DNA of 64,000 bases from an uncultured Pseudokineococcus sp. (GCF_947499845.1 NZ_CANMPM010000001.1:62001-126000), one strand, 5' to 3'. Counted from the stretch's first letter, positions 49,396-58,435 are shown. Program-made: numbers and translations. The notes: generated by a model from the sequence alone, not told the origin.

Positions 49396-50066
49396 CGGCG
49401 AGGTCGCGCCCGTCCAGATCGCCCGGCCCGCTCAGGCCGCCCGGGCCGGCGGTCGGCGGGGACGGGCAGCTGCCACCGCAGCCGCAGGGTCAGCAGGCGC
49501 AGCGCCACGACGAGGGCGACGCCGGCCCCCGCGGCCACGAGCCCGTAGACCTGCAGGTGCCAGGTGACGGCGACGAGGAGCGCCCCGGCCAGGGCCGCCA
49601 GCGCGTAGAACTGCCCGTCGGAGAGCACGAGCGGCACCTCGCGGAGCAGGACGTCGCGGATGACGCCCCCGCCCACGCCCGTCAGCACCCCGAGCAGGCA
49701 CGCGGACGGTGGCGCCAGGCCGGCCGCGAGGGCCGTCGCCGTCCCCGAGACGGAGAAGAAGCCGAGGCCGAAGGCGTCCGCCACGCGCACCGATCGCCGC
49801 AGCCGGGCCAGCCGGGGGTGCAGCCACCAGGCGAGGCCCGCGGCCGCCGTCGGCACCGCGAGGTACTTCCAGTCCTGCAGCGCCAGAGGCGGTTCCGTGC
49901 CCAGGAGGACGTCGCGCACGAGCCCGCCGCCGATCGAGGAGACCATCGCGACGACGACGAGGCCGATGACGTCGAAGCGGGCGCGGACGGCGGCCAGCGC
50001 GCCGGCGAGGGCGAACACGAAGACGCCCGACAGGTCGAGGACGAGCGAGAGCACGGTCGCGTCCAC
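49368..50066 (-). CDS. TRIC-type cation channel family protein (UPF0126)
   Basis: 232 residues, seven hydrophobic segments built from two similar halves. The repeated motif 'IGGGLVRDVLLG' and 'VGGGVIRDVLLR' is the family hallmark. Homologs form trimeric channels for monovalent cations or uptake of glycine/alanine. GTG at 50066 after TAGCCT (6 nt). The Arg/Pro-rich last 35 residues extend beyond the usual family end and overlap the DinB gene. Confidence 0.9.
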   Translation of the reverse strand: MDATVLSLVLDLSGVFVFALAGALAAVRARFDVIGLVVVAMVSSIGGGLVRDVLLGTEPPLALQDWKYLAVPTAAAGLAWWLHPRLARLRRSVRVADAFGLGFFSVSGTATALAAGLAPPSACLLGVLTGVGGGVIRDVLLREVPLVLSDGQFYALAALAGALLVAVTWHLQVYGLVAAGAGVALVVALRLLTLRLRWQLPVPADRRPGRPERAGRSGRARPRRQRPRRPRT

Positions 50067-50186
50067 GCCGCGAGGCTAGGGGCCCCGCTCCGCGTCCCGG
50101 TGTCGTCGCCCGGGCGCCCGCCCGGCGCCGCCGGGCCGCCCGCGCCCGCGGTGCGCCCCCGCGGGGGCCGTGGCACTGTCCCTGGC

Positions 50187-50576
50187 ATGCGCGTCCGCCA
50201 CCTCGCCCCCGCCGCACCGCTGCTGCTCCTGCTCGCCGCGTGCAGCGCGTCCACCGAGACCGGGACGGAGACCGACCCCGAGCTCATCGCCCAGGCCCCC
50301 GACTACGACGTGGTCGAGGAGGACGGCACGGACATCACCGTCGAGGTGCCGGAGACGCCCGTCGAGCTCGGCGTCCAGTCCCTCGTCGCGGACCTGCAGG
50401 AGGACCGCACCGACGACGGGGTCTACATGCTCACCGTGCTCTGCGCGGGCAGCGGGGAGCAGGTCGCCACGGCCGAGTGGGCCCAGGGCGAGCAGGCCGT
50501 CGAGGAGTCGTCGATCGCCGAGGGCGACATCGAGGTCGACGTGGCGCCCGACGTCACCTGCGAGCCCGCGTCCTGA
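50187..50576 (+). CDS. Small predicted lipoprotein
   Basis: 129 residues. Signal peptide with lipobox 'LLAAC' at residues 16-20, then an acidic domain ('DYDVVEEDGTDITVEVPETP'). Two further Cys near the C-terminus (residues about 91 and 126) could form a disulfide. Function unknown; probably exposed on the cell surface. ATG at 50187 after CACTGT (50174-50179, 7 nt). Confidence 0.8.
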   Translation: MRVRHLAPAAPLLLLLAACSASTETGTETDPELIAQAPDYDVVEEDGTDITVEVPETPVELGVQSLVADLQEDRTDDGVYMLTVLCAGSGEQVATAEWAQGEQAVEESSIAEGDIEVDVAPDVTCEPAS

Positions 50577-50648
50577 GGAGCCCTCCTCGAGAGGCCCCGC
50601 ACCACCAGCACCAGCACCCCACCCGTCCTCACCGCCGAGGAGCCCGAA

Positions 50649-51905
50649 GTGCCCGACGCCGTCATCGTCTCCCTGGCCCGCTCTCCCATCGGCCGCGCCG
50701 GCAAGGGCGCCCTGGCGGGGACGCGGGCCGACGACCTCACCGCCCAGGTGGTGCGCGCAGCCCTGGAGGCGGTGCCGCAGCTCGACCCCGGCTCGGTCGA
50801 CGACCTCCTCGTGGGCTGCGGCATGCCCGGCGGCGAGCAGGGCTTCAACCTCGCCCGCGTCGTCGCCGTCCTCCTCGGCCTCGACGAGGTCCCCGGCGCG
50901 ACGGTGACGCGCTACTGCTCCTCGAGCCTGCAGACGACGCGGATGGCGATGCACGCGATCCGCGCCGGCGAGGCCGACGTCGTGGTCTCGGCGGGCGTCG
51001 AGGTCGTCAGCCGCTTCGGCCGCGGCTCGAGCGACGCGCCCCCCGCCGACGCGCCCGCGGCGACGCCCGGCGGGGCGAACCCGTGGACCAACCCGCGGTT
51101 CGAGGAGGCCCGAGCGCGCACCGCCGAGCGCGCCGCCGGCGGGGCGCCGACGTGGCGCGACCCCCGCGAGGACGGCCTGCTGCCGGACGCGTACGTCGCC
51201 ATGGGGCACACGGCCGAGAACGTCGCCCAGCGCTGGGGGGTCAGCCGCGAGGAGCAGGACGCCTACGCGCTGCGCTCGCAGCAGCGCGCGGCCGCCGCCA
51301 CGGCCTCCGGCTTCTGGGCGCGCGACACCACGCCCGTCGTGCTGCCCGACGGCTCGGTCATGGAGGCCGACGAGTCCCCGCGGCCGGGGACGACGGCGGA
51401 GGCGCTCGCCGGGCTGCAGCCGGTCTTCCGCCCCGACGGCACCGTCACGGCCGGCAACTGCTGCCCCCTCAACGACGGCGCGGCCGCCCTCGTCGTCATG
51501 AGCGACGTCCGGGCGCGCGAGCTGGGCGTCACGCCGCTGGCGCGCGTGGTCTCGACCGGGGTCTCGGCGCTGTCGCCCGAGGTCATGGGCATGGGCCCGG
51601 TCGAGGCCAGCCGCCGCGCGCTGGCCCTCGCGGGCCTCTCGGTGGGCGACCTCGACCTCGTCGAGCTCAACGAGGCCTTCGCGGCCCAGGTGGTGCCCGC
51701 CGCCCGCGAGCTGGGCGTCGACGAGGACCGCCTCAACGTCCACGGCGGGGCCATCGCCGTCGGCCACCCGTTCGGCATGACCGGCGCGCGGATGACCTCG
51801 ACGCTCGTCCACGGGCTGCAGGAGCGGGACGGGACCCTCGGCCTCGAGACGATGTGCGTCGGCGGCGGCCAGGGCATGGCGATGGTGCTCGAGCGCCTGT
51901 CCTGA
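50649..51905 (+). CDS. Acetyl-CoA acetyltransferase (thiolase)
   Basis: 418 residues. Active-site Cys in 'RYCSSSLQTT', His in 'GGAIAVGHPFGMTGAR', second Cys in 'CVGGGQG' and the 'LNEAFAAQ' loop. An insertion around residue 120-150 is Ala/Pro-rich. Catalyses thiolytic cleavage or condensation of acyl-CoAs, in fatty-acid breakdown or acetoacetyl-CoA synthesis. GTG start with GAGGAG 6 nt upstream. Confidence 0.93.
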   Translation: MPDAVIVSLARSPIGRAGKGALAGTRADDLTAQVVRAALEAVPQLDPGSVDDLLVGCGMPGGEQGFNLARVVAVLLGLDEVPGATVTRYCSSSLQTTRMAMHAIRAGEADVVVSAGVEVVSRFGRGSSDAPPADAPAATPGGANPWTNPRFEEARARTAERAAGGAPTWRDPREDGLLPDAYVAMGHTAENVAQRWGVSREEQDAYALRSQQRAAAATASGFWARDTTPVVLPDGSVMEADESPRPGTTAEALAGLQPVFRPDGTVTAGNCCPLNDGAAALVVMSDVRARELGVTPLARVVSTGVSALSPEVMGMGPVEASRRALALAGLSVGDLDLVELNEAFAAQVVPAARELGVDEDRLNVHGGAIAVGHPFGMTGARMTSTLVHGLQERDGTLGLETMCVGGGQGMAMVLERLS

Positions 51906-51960
51906 GACCCGCTCGCCCCTCCCGGCCCGGGCGGTGGGGCCCGGGTCGGGCGGGCGCGGA

Positions 51961-52665
51961 TCAGACGGGCCCGGCGTCCCGCACGAGCGCGGCGAGCCCG
52001 CGCAGCGTCGTCGTCCGCGCCCGCTCGCCGGAAGGGCTCTCGCCGAGACGGTCGAGGTGGACCGCCCGCAGGCCCGCCGCGCGGGCGGCCACGACGTCGA
52101 GGGCGTGGTCGTCGCCGACCGAGACGACCTGCGCCGGAGGCCGTCCGAGGCGTTCGCAGGCGAGGGTGAAGACGCGGGGGTCCGGCTTGGCGACGCCCAG
52201 GGACTCCGCGGTGAGCAGGGGGCCCACGCGTCCGGAGAGCCCCAGGCGGGCCAGCTTCGCCCGCTGCTGCTCCTCGACGCCGTTGGTCAGCACGGCCGTC
52301 GCCAGCCCGGCGCCGGCGAGCTCGGCCAGGGCGTCCCCGACGTCGTCGAAGGCCCTCCAGGCCGCCTCGTACGCCTCGAGGTAGCCCGCGAAGACGGCGT
52401 CGAGGGCGTCGTCGTCGCCGACGGGCAGCCCGAGCAGCGGCAGCACGTCGCGCAGCCGGCGACGGCGCTGCTCGGCGAAGGACGCCGTCCCGTCACGCCA
52501 GGCGGGGAGGTGCCGGCGCTCGGCGGCGAGCCACGCCCCGAGCAGGTCCACAGGCGTCCGCGGGGGCGCCAGGCGTGCGGTCCAGGCCCGCAGCGCCCGC
52601 TCGACCGACCCGCGGTGGTCGAGCAGCGTGCCGTCGAGGTCGAGGAGGACGAGGGGGTGCGCCAC
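51961..52665 (-). CDS. HAD-superfamily hydrolase (phosphatase)
   Basis: 234 residues. Motif I 'DLDGT', motif II 'LTNG', motif III Lys in 'VAKPDP', motif IV 'GDDHALDV'; cap domain helical (YjjG/PGP-like). Probably a small-molecule phosphatase. GTG at 52665; CAGGCT 6 nt upstream suggests leaderless expression. The frame is open far upstream but only as a shadow of the carbonic anhydrase gene. Confidence 0.88.
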   Translation of the reverse strand: MAHPLVLLDLDGTLLDHRGSVERALRAWTARLAPPRTPVDLLGAWLAAERRHLPAWRDGTASFAEQRRRRLRDVLPLLGLPVGDDDALDAVFAGYLEAYEAAWRAFDDVGDALAELAGAGLATAVLTNGVEEQQRAKLARLGLSGRVGPLLTAESLGVAKPDPRVFTLACERLGRPPAQVVSVGDDHALDVVAARAAGLRAVHLDRLGESPSGERARTTTLRGLAALVRDAGPV

Positions 52666-52761
52666 CGGCGCAGCCTGCCGCCCCGCCGCGGCCCTCCTCC
52701 AGGCGCCCGGATGCCGGGCCGCCGCACCGCGCCGGGCCGCGACCTGGTGGGATGCCCTGCC

Positions 52762-53265
52762 GTGACCTCCTTCGACGACGTGCTCGCCGCGAACGCCGAG
52801 CACGCACGCACCTACACGGACACCGGCATGGCCGGGCGCGCGGCCCGGGGCCTCGGCCTCGTGATGTGCATGGACTCGCGCATCTCGCCGCTGGACATGC
52901 TCGGCCTGCAGCCCGGCGACGCGAAGATCCTCCGCAACGCCGGCGCCCGCGTGACGGGCGACGTGCTGCGCACGCTCGTCCTCGCCACCCACCTGCTCGG
53001 GGTGGAGCGGGTCCTCGTCGTCGCGCACACCGACTGCCGCATGACGAAGGCCACCGACGAGCAGGTGCACGCGACCATCGCCGAGAGCGCCGGGCTCGAC
53101 ACCCGCAGCCTCGAGTTCCGCACCATCCCCGACCAGCGGGCGACGCTCGAGCACGACGTCCAGCGCATCCGCAGCTCGCCCTACCTGCCGGCGGGGCTGC
53201 CCGTCGCCGGGTGCGTCTACGACGTCCGCTCCGGCCGGCTGGACGTCCTCGTCCCCGAGGTCTGA
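52762..53265 (+). CDS. Beta-carbonic anhydrase
   Basis: 167 residues. Zinc ligands in 'CMDSR' (Cys, Asp/Arg dyad) and 'HTDCRM' (His, Cys), with 'RNAGARVTGDVLRTL', as in the short mycobacterial beta-class enzymes. Interconverts CO2 and bicarbonate. GTG at 52762, divergent from the HAD gene with a 96-bp gap. Bicarbonate supply may matter for cyanase and carboxylases, but there is no linkage evidence. Confidence 0.93.
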   Translation: MTSFDDVLAANAEHARTYTDTGMAGRAARGLGLVMCMDSRISPLDMLGLQPGDAKILRNAGARVTGDVLRTLVLATHLLGVERVLVVAHTDCRMTKATDEQVHATIAESAGLDTRSLEFRTIPDQRATLEHDVQRIRSSPYLPAGLPVAGCVYDVRSGRLDVLVPEV

Positions 53266-53394
53266 TCGGACGCCCCCGCCCACGGGCCGCCCGCGCCCCC
53301 GTCGGACCAGCCCGCTGGGCCGCGCGGGCGGCCGAGGTCACGGTCTGGCCCGGAGGGGCGCGCGGGGAGCGCCCCCTGGGGTAGACCTGTCCCC

Positions 53395-53850
53395 GTGGCG
53401 CTCGTCGTGAAGACCCCGGCCGACCTCCTGCAGCACGTGGGGGAGGACCTCGGCGCGAGCCGGTGGCACGAGGTGGTGCAGCCGGAGGTCGACGCCTTCG
53501 CCCGCGCCACCCACGACGAGCAGTGGATCCACGTCGACGCCGAGCGGGCGGCGGCGGGTCCCTTCGGGACGACGATCGTCCACGGCTACATGACCCTCTC
53601 GCTCGTCGTGCCGCTGAGCCACGACCTGCTGCGGGTCGAGCGCTCCTCCATGGTCCTCAACTACGGCCTCGACCGGGTCCGCTTCCCCGCCCCGCTCCCC
53701 GTCGGGTCCCGCCTGCGGCTCACCGGCACGCTCGCCTCGGCGTCCGAGGTGGCCGGCGGGGTGCAGGTCGTCCTGTCCCTGCTCGGGGAGCGCGAGGGCG
53801 GCGAGCGGCCCGTCCTCGCCGCGGACGTCGTCTTCCGCCACCTGGCCTGA
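53395..53850 (+). CDS. MaoC-like hydratase (R-specific enoyl-CoA hydratase type)
   Basis: 151 residues, a single hot-dog fold. The catalytic Asp and His of the hydratase-2 motif appear in 'ATHDEQWIHVDAERAAAGPFGTTIVHGYMTLSL'. Acts on trans-2-enoyl-CoA. GTG start at 53395, preceded by a TAGACCT-like sequence. Followed 33 bp later by the SpoIIE-type phosphatase gene. Confidence 0.88.
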   Translation: MALVVKTPADLLQHVGEDLGASRWHEVVQPEVDAFARATHDEQWIHVDAERAAAGPFGTTIVHGYMTLSLVVPLSHDLLRVERSSMVLNYGLDRVRFPAPLPVGSRLRLTGTLASASEVAGGVQVVLSLLGEREGGERPVLAADVVFRHLA

Positions 53851-53883
53851 GGCGCCGAGGCCCGTGACGCCGCCGTCCGCGCC

Positions 53884-55806
53884 ATGACGCCGCCGGTGCC
53901 GGGGCGCCCCGGGGGTCCCGCCGACGCCGCGGGGCCGCCGCCGTCGTGGGCGCTGCTCGACGTCGCCACCGCGCTGGTGGGGGCGACGACCCGCGCCGAG
54001 GTGGTGGAGCGGGTCCTGCGGGCCGGGCTGCCGACGACCGGGGCCACGGGCGGCGCCGTGCTGCTGGGCGGGCCGGGGGAGGGGGCGCCCGCGCTGCGGT
54101 GGTCGACGCCCGGCCTCGCGCCCGAGGCTCTCCACGTCGGTGGCGCCCCGCCGCCGGACGGCGACCTGCCCGAGTGCGCCAGCGCGCGCACCGGTCGGGT
54201 CGTCGCGGCCGTGACCGCGGCCGAGGTCGCCCGCCGCTTCCCCCGCGTCGCCGGCGAGGGGGCCCTGGCTGCCGTCCCGCTGCGGGTGCGGGGAGCGGTC
54301 CTGGGGGCGCTGCGGGCCACCTGGACCGCCCCGCCGCCCGACGAGGCCGCCGTGCTCCTCGAGGCGCTCGGCGCCCTGGCCGCGCAGGCGCTCGCCCGCG
54401 TGGCGGCCGACGAGCAGCGCGACCGGGCGCTCGCGGAGGTCGAGGACGCGCGGGCGCGCCTCGGCGTCCTGTCCGAGGTCGGGCGCGTCCTGGCCGCCGC
54501 CACGAGCACCGGCGGCGAGAGACCGGCGGCGGGGACGACAGCGGTGTGGACGACGGCGGCGACGGACGCCGTGCTGACCGACTCCGAGGTCCTCGAGACC
54601 GCCGCCGTGGACCGCTCGGTGGGCGAGCTGGCGCGCCTCGTCGTCCCCGCGCTCGCCGACTGGTGCCTCGTGCTGCTCGTGGACGAGCACGGTCGCTGGC
54701 GCGAGGGCGGTGCGGCCCACCGCGACCCCGCCCGCTCCGGCGAGGTGGCCGCCCTGGGCCGCGCCACCGTCCGGGGCAGCGGTGTCGGGGCGGCCCTGAG
54801 CGACCCGGTGCGCACGCGTCGCCCGGTCGTCGTCGAGCAGATGACGGAGGAGGTGCTGCGGGCCGCCCTGCCCGACGCGGCCACCGCCGCGGCCTTCCGC
54901 GCGCTGGAGCCGCACGGCACCGTCGTGCTGCCGCTCGGCGTCCGCGGGCGCACCGTCGGGTCGATGCTCCTGGTGACGACCGGCGACCGGGGGCCGCACA
55001 CCGCTGCCGAGGTGGAGACGGCGACCGAGGTGGCGCGCCGCGCGGGGGCGGCCCTCGACGCGGCGGCGCTCTTCCGCGCGCAGAAGCGGCTGGCGGAGGG
55101 CCTGCAGCGCAGCATGCTCACCCCGCCGCCGCGCCTGGAGCGGCTCGAGGTGGCGGTGCGCTACGAGCCGTCGGCGCGCCGCGCCGAGGTGGGCGGGGAC
55201 TGGTACGACGTCCTCGTCCAGCCCACGGGCTCGCCGGTCGTCGTCATCGGCGACGTCATGGGCCACGACGTCGAGGCCGCGGCCGCGATGGGCCAGCTGC
55301 GCAGCCTGCTGCGGGGGATCGCGTACACGACGGACGAGCCGCCGGACGCCGTCCTCACCCGGACCGACGCCGCGATGGCGGGCCTGGGCCTCGCCACGAC
55401 GGCGACCGCGCTGGTCGGGCGCCTCGACGACCTCGGGCCGCGCGGGTGGCGGCTCGTGTGGTCCAACGCCGGCCACCCCCCGCCCGTCGTGCTCCGCGCG
55501 GACGGGCGCGCCGAGGTCCCCGCGACGACCCACGACCTGCTCCTCGGCGTCCGGCCGACGACGCAGCGCAACCCGGTCTCGACCGTCCTCGCCCCCGGCG
55601 ACGTCCTCGTCCTGTGCACCGACGGGCTCCTCGAGCGGCGCGACCAGGGCCTCGACGTCGGGCAGGCGCGGCTGCTGGACGCGCTCTCGGCCCTCCCGGC
55701 CGACGTCCGCGGCTCCGCCCAGCGGCTCTGCGACGTCGTGCTGGAGGCCTGCGCGCCCGGCCCGCGGGAGGACGACGTGGCGCTGGTGGCCGTGCGCGTG
55801 CTCTAG
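53884..55806 (+). CDS. GAF-GAF-SpoIIE (PP2C-type) serine phosphatase
   Basis: 640 residues. Two GAF-like sensor regions (about 20-180 and 235-400) precede a C-terminal SpoIIE/PP2C domain from about residue 415, with 'GGDWYDV', 'GDVMGHDVEAAAAMGQLRSLLR', 'SNAGHPPPVVL', 'LCTDGLLERR' and the metal-binding 'REDDVAL'. Such proteins dephosphorylate anti-sigma antagonists in partner-switching stress pathways. No transmembrane segment. Stop overlaps the convergent YunG-like stop by a few bases. Confidence 0.9.
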   Translation: MTPPVPGRPGGPADAAGPPPSWALLDVATALVGATTRAEVVERVLRAGLPTTGATGGAVLLGGPGEGAPALRWSTPGLAPEALHVGGAPPPDGDLPECASARTGRVVAAVTAAEVARRFPRVAGEGALAAVPLRVRGAVLGALRATWTAPPPDEAAVLLEALGALAAQALARVAADEQRDRALAEVEDARARLGVLSEVGRVLAAATSTGGERPAAGTTAVWTTAATDAVLTDSEVLETAAVDRSVGELARLVVPALADWCLVLLVDEHGRWREGGAAHRDPARSGEVAALGRATVRGSGVGAALSDPVRTRRPVVVEQMTEEVLRAALPDAATAAAFRALEPHGTVVLPLGVRGRTVGSMLLVTTGDRGPHTAAEVETATEVARRAGAALDAAALFRAQKRLAEGLQRSMLTPPPRLERLEVAVRYEPSARRAEVGGDWYDVLVQPTGSPVVVIGDVMGHDVEAAAAMGQLRSLLRGIAYTTDEPPDAVLTRTDAAMAGLGLATTATALVGRLDDLGPRGWRLVWSNAGHPPPVVLRADGRAEVPATTHDLLLGVRPTTQRNPVSTVLAPGDVLVLCTDGLLERRDQGLDVGQARLLDALSALPADVRGSAQRLCDVVLEACAPGPREDDVALVAVRVL

Positions 55807-56195
55807 CCCTCCGGGCGCAGGAGCCGGGCCACGCGCGACCGGAGCACCCGGTACGGCACCTCGCCCGGCGAGGAGCGTACGGCCGGCACCACGACCCGGC
55901 GCGGGCGCAGGAGGCGCTCCCCCTCGACCAGCTGGTCCCGCGTGAGGTCCACCTCCGTCCCGTCGGGCAGGGCGTTCCAGTAGTGCACGGCGTCCACGAC
56001 GCCCGCGTGCTCGAGGTCGGCGACCACCAGCTCGCCCCCCAGCAGGTCGTAGACCACGAGCGCCGTCGGGCCGCACTGGCCGCGGGCGGGGTGGCCCGCG
56101 CCCCGGCGCAGGTAGTCATCGCTCGCGTACGTGGTGTCCGCGCCCCACGACGTGCGGACGGCGTCCTCCACCAGGCGGAGCGTCGGCGTCGGCAC
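55803..56195 (-). CDS. YunG-like protein
   Basis: 130 residues. Contains 'CGPTALVVYDLLGGELVVADL', 'HYWNALPDGTEVDLTRDQ', the conserved Cys-Gly-Pro and His-Tyr-Trp-Asn pattern of the YunG family (Bacillus YunG). A Cys/His pair hints at a cysteine-peptidase-like fold, but no activity is established. GTG at 56195 after CACGCT (6 nt). Confidence 0.8.
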   Translation of the reverse strand: MPTPTLRLVEDAVRTSWGADTTYASDDYLRRGAGHPARGQCGPTALVVYDLLGGELVVADLEHAGVVDAVHYWNALPDGTEVDLTRDQLVEGERLLRPRRVVVPAVRSSPGEVPYRVLRSRVARLLRPEG

Positions 56196-56241
56196 GTGCC
56201 GAGCGTGCCGCAGGGCACCGACAGCCGCTGGTCCTCGGGCC

Positions 56242-56301
56242 GGTGAGCCCGAGACCGATGAGCCCGGGGCCGATGAGACCGGAGCCGATGAGCCCTCGCC
56301 G
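56242..56301 (+). repeat. Four 15-bp tandem repeats before the VOC gene
   Basis: Units at 56242-56256, 56257-56271, 56272-56286 and 56287-56301 share GATGAGCCCGGGGCC with 2-4 changes each. The array ends 20 nt upstream of the next start. Confidence 0.8.
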
Positions 56302-56321
56302 CCGCGGCGGTCTGCACGGGC

Positions 56322-56699
56322 ATGGCGATGACGACGAGAGTGCTCAGCGTGTCCCTGCCGGTGGCGGACCAGGACCGGGCGCTGGCCTTCTTCACCGAGG
56401 TGCTGGGCTGCGAGGTGCGCGTCGACGAGGAGGCGTGGCCGGGGGCGCGCTACGTCGAGGTGGTGCCCCCGGGCTCCTCGGTGGGACTGGTGCTGCTGCC
56501 CCCCGACAGCCCGCTGCCGATGGCCGTCCGTCTCGGCACGACGGACGCCGCCGCGGCGCACGCCCGTCTCGCCGGCACGCCGGGCGTGGTGCTCCACAAC
56601 CCGGAGGTGCTGCGCTGGGACGGCGTGCCGCCGATGTTCCACTTCGAGGACCCGGACGGCAACGAGCTGGTGTACCTCGAGGAGGACGGACCCGCCTGA
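56322..56699 (+). CDS. VOC (glyoxalase/dioxygenase) superfamily protein
   Basis: 125 residues, one beta-alpha-beta-beta-beta pair of modules. 'VLSVSLPVADQDRALAFFTEVLG' begins the fold and 'FHFEDPDGNELVYLEE' ends it with the metal-binding Glu. Substrate unknown. ATG at 56322; a second ATG two codons later is equally possible. Confidence 0.85.
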   Translation: MAMTTRVLSVSLPVADQDRALAFFTEVLGCEVRVDEEAWPGARYVEVVPPGSSVGLVLLPPDSPLPMAVRLGTTDAAAAHARLAGTPGVVLHNPEVLRWDGVPPMFHFEDPDGNELVYLEEDGPA

Positions 56700-56729
56700 G
56701 CCCGCCGCGCGGCGTCGGCGCTCCGCGTC

Positions 56730-57437
56730 CTACCGCTCCAGGACGAGCATGCGTCCGGCCCCGCGCTGGAACTCGTGGGCGACGGCCTGCACCCGCGCGC
56801 GGACGCCGTCGCGCCGGAGGTCGGCGACCACGCCCGCGAGCAGATCGGGCAGCGCGTGCCCGCTCGCGTCGAGCAGCGGGTAGACGCGCACCTGGCGGCG
56901 GGCGACGCGGAGCATCTCGCGCAGCGCCGCGAGGTGGGCCGCGGCGTCGAGGCGGTCGGCGTACGTGAAGAGGAGGTGCGAGGAGAGCACGAGGTCGACC
57001 TCGCCGTCGGCCATCGGCAGTTGCGGCAGGGACGCGGCCACGTAGCGGTCCGGCTCGGCGCGGCGGTGGGCGACGAAGGCGGCCGCGGACGCGGCGCGGC
57101 GGCGCGTGAGGACCTCGGGGTCGCCGTGGTCGTCCCAGCGGTAGGCGTCGGAGCGGGCGGTCATCCAGGCCCGGCCCCTCTCCAGCTCCTCGCGCAGCTG
57201 CGCCGCGAGGTCGTCGACGGGCAGGGCGTAGACCGGGTCGACGGCGCGGGCGTCGACCCCCGCGGCGCGGGCCGTGGCCGTGAAGCTCGACCCGCCCCCC
57301 GGGCAGTCGAGGACGCCGCCCGCCAGGTCGGCGTCCGAGAGGGCGAACATCGCCCGGTACTCCTCGGCGTCGCGCGAGCTGACGAGGTAGTCGCCGAAGG
57401 CCTCGACGTCCGGGGCGTCGGCGTCGGGGGCGCTCAC
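56730..57437 (-). CDS. SAM-dependent methyltransferase-like protein
   Basis: 235 residues. 'GGVLDCPGGGSSFTATARAAG' is a glycine-rich motif I, followed by 'DARAVDPVY' (motif II acidic) and 'GEVDLVLSSHLLF' (motif IV). The C-terminus has 'VRVYPLLD'. Target unknown. It begins 79 bp downstream of the hydroxyacid dehydrogenase on the same strand, separated by a 15-bp repeat array. Confidence 0.75.
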   Translation of the reverse strand: MSAPDADAPDVEAFGDYLVSSRDAEEYRAMFALSDADLAGGVLDCPGGGSSFTATARAAGVDARAVDPVYALPVDDLAAQLREELERGRAWMTARSDAYRWDDHGDPEVLTRRRAASAAAFVAHRRAEPDRYVAASLPQLPMADGEVDLVLSSHLLFTYADRLDAAAHLAALREMLRVARRQVRVYPLLDASGHALPDLLAGVVADLRRDGVRARVQAVAHEFQRGAGRMLVLER

Positions 57438-57464
57438 GCGCTGCCGCCGCCCGCCCCGACCCGT

Positions 57465-57524
57465 GCGCCCCTCAACGGCGCGCCCCTCGACCCTGAGCCC
57501 CTCGACCGCGCGCCCCTCACCCCT
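57465..57524. repeat. Four 15-bp tandem repeats at the dehydrogenase 3' end
   Basis: Units 57465-57479, 57480-57494, 57495-57509 and 57510-57524 share GCGCCCCTCGACCCT-like sequence. The last unit overlaps the final codons and stop of the minus-strand dehydrogenase (stop at 57517), so the array has probably arisen by duplication of the gene end. Confidence 0.8.
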
Positions 57525-58392
57525 GCGCCGGAGGCGCCTCGGCGAGGACGGCGACGTCCTCGCGCCCCCGCCCGCCGTCGGCCACGGCGCGCAGACGCTC
57601 GCGGACCGGCTCGAGGGCGCCGGGCAGCGCGCCGCCGTCCGCGGCGAGGTCGAGGTCCTTGAGAGCCAGCTCGGCGGGGAAGCCCGCCGGGTACTCGCCG
57701 CTCGTCATCATCGCGGCCTTGCCGAGGGCGTAGGGCATGCCGAGGGGGCCGCCGTCGAGGACCTCGCGCAGCGCCCCGGGGTCGGTGCCGAGCCGCTCGG
57801 CCAGCGCCAGGGCGTCGGCCATGACGGCCGTCGCCCCCGTCATCCACGCGTTGACGACGAGTTTCAGCGCGCTCGCCTCCTCAGCCTCGCCGACGTGCTG
57901 CACGCGCTGGCCGAGGTCGTCGAGCACGGGGCGCGCCCGGTCGAGCACCGCGGCGTCGCCGGCCACGAGCCACGTCAGGGCGCCGCGACGGGCCGGGTCC
58001 GTGCTGCCCGACACCGGGGCGTCGAGGAAGGCGGCGCCGGCCGCGTCCGCCTGCGCGCGCAGCTCCCCGGCGGCGCGCGGGCCGACCGTGCTGGCCTGCA
58101 CCCACACGGGCCCGTCGCCGAGCAGCGGCAGGAACCGGCCGGCGACGTCGGCGACCGCGTCCCCGTCGCGCAGGACGGTCAGCACCACCGCAGCGCCGTC
58201 CACGGCCTCCGCCAGGTCCGCCACGGCCCTGACCCCGTCCGCGCCGTCGGCCGTCCGCGCGGCGCGTTCCGGGGAGCGGTTCCACAGCCGGACGTCGTGG
58301 CCCTTCTCGCCGAGGCGCGCGGCCATGGCGGCGCCGAGGAGCCCGGCGCCCAGGACGGCGACGGGTGCGGGGGAGGGGGCGGCTTCGCTCAT
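57517..58392 (-). CDS. NAD(P)-dependent beta-hydroxyacid dehydrogenase (HIBADH family)
   Basis: 291 residues. Rossmann motif 'VLGAGLLGAAMAARL', substrate-binding 'DAPVSGSTDPARRGALTW' and the catalytic Lys in 'ALKLVVNAWM'. The family oxidises 3-hydroxyisobutyrate or reduces tartronate semialdehyde or imines. ATG at 58392 after GAGGAT (6 nt). Confidence 0.9.
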   Translation of the reverse strand: MSEAAPSPAPVAVLGAGLLGAAMAARLGEKGHDVRLWNRSPERAARTADGADGVRAVADLAEAVDGAAVVLTVLRDGDAVADVAGRFLPLLGDGPVWVQASTVGPRAAGELRAQADAAGAAFLDAPVSGSTDPARRGALTWLVAGDAAVLDRARPVLDDLGQRVQHVGEAEEASALKLVVNAWMTGATAVMADALALAERLGTDPGALREVLDGGPLGMPYALGKAAMMTSGEYPAGFPAELALKDLDLAADGGALPGALEPVRERLRAVADGGRGREDVAVLAEAPPAQG

Positions 58393-58435
58393 GCCCCGAT
58401 CCTCGCCCCCGCCGGGAGCCGGCGCCCCCGGTGCC

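Noticed and set aside
57465-57524. A CRISPR array
   Set aside because: Direct repeats are contiguous with no unique spacers, and units are only 15 bp.
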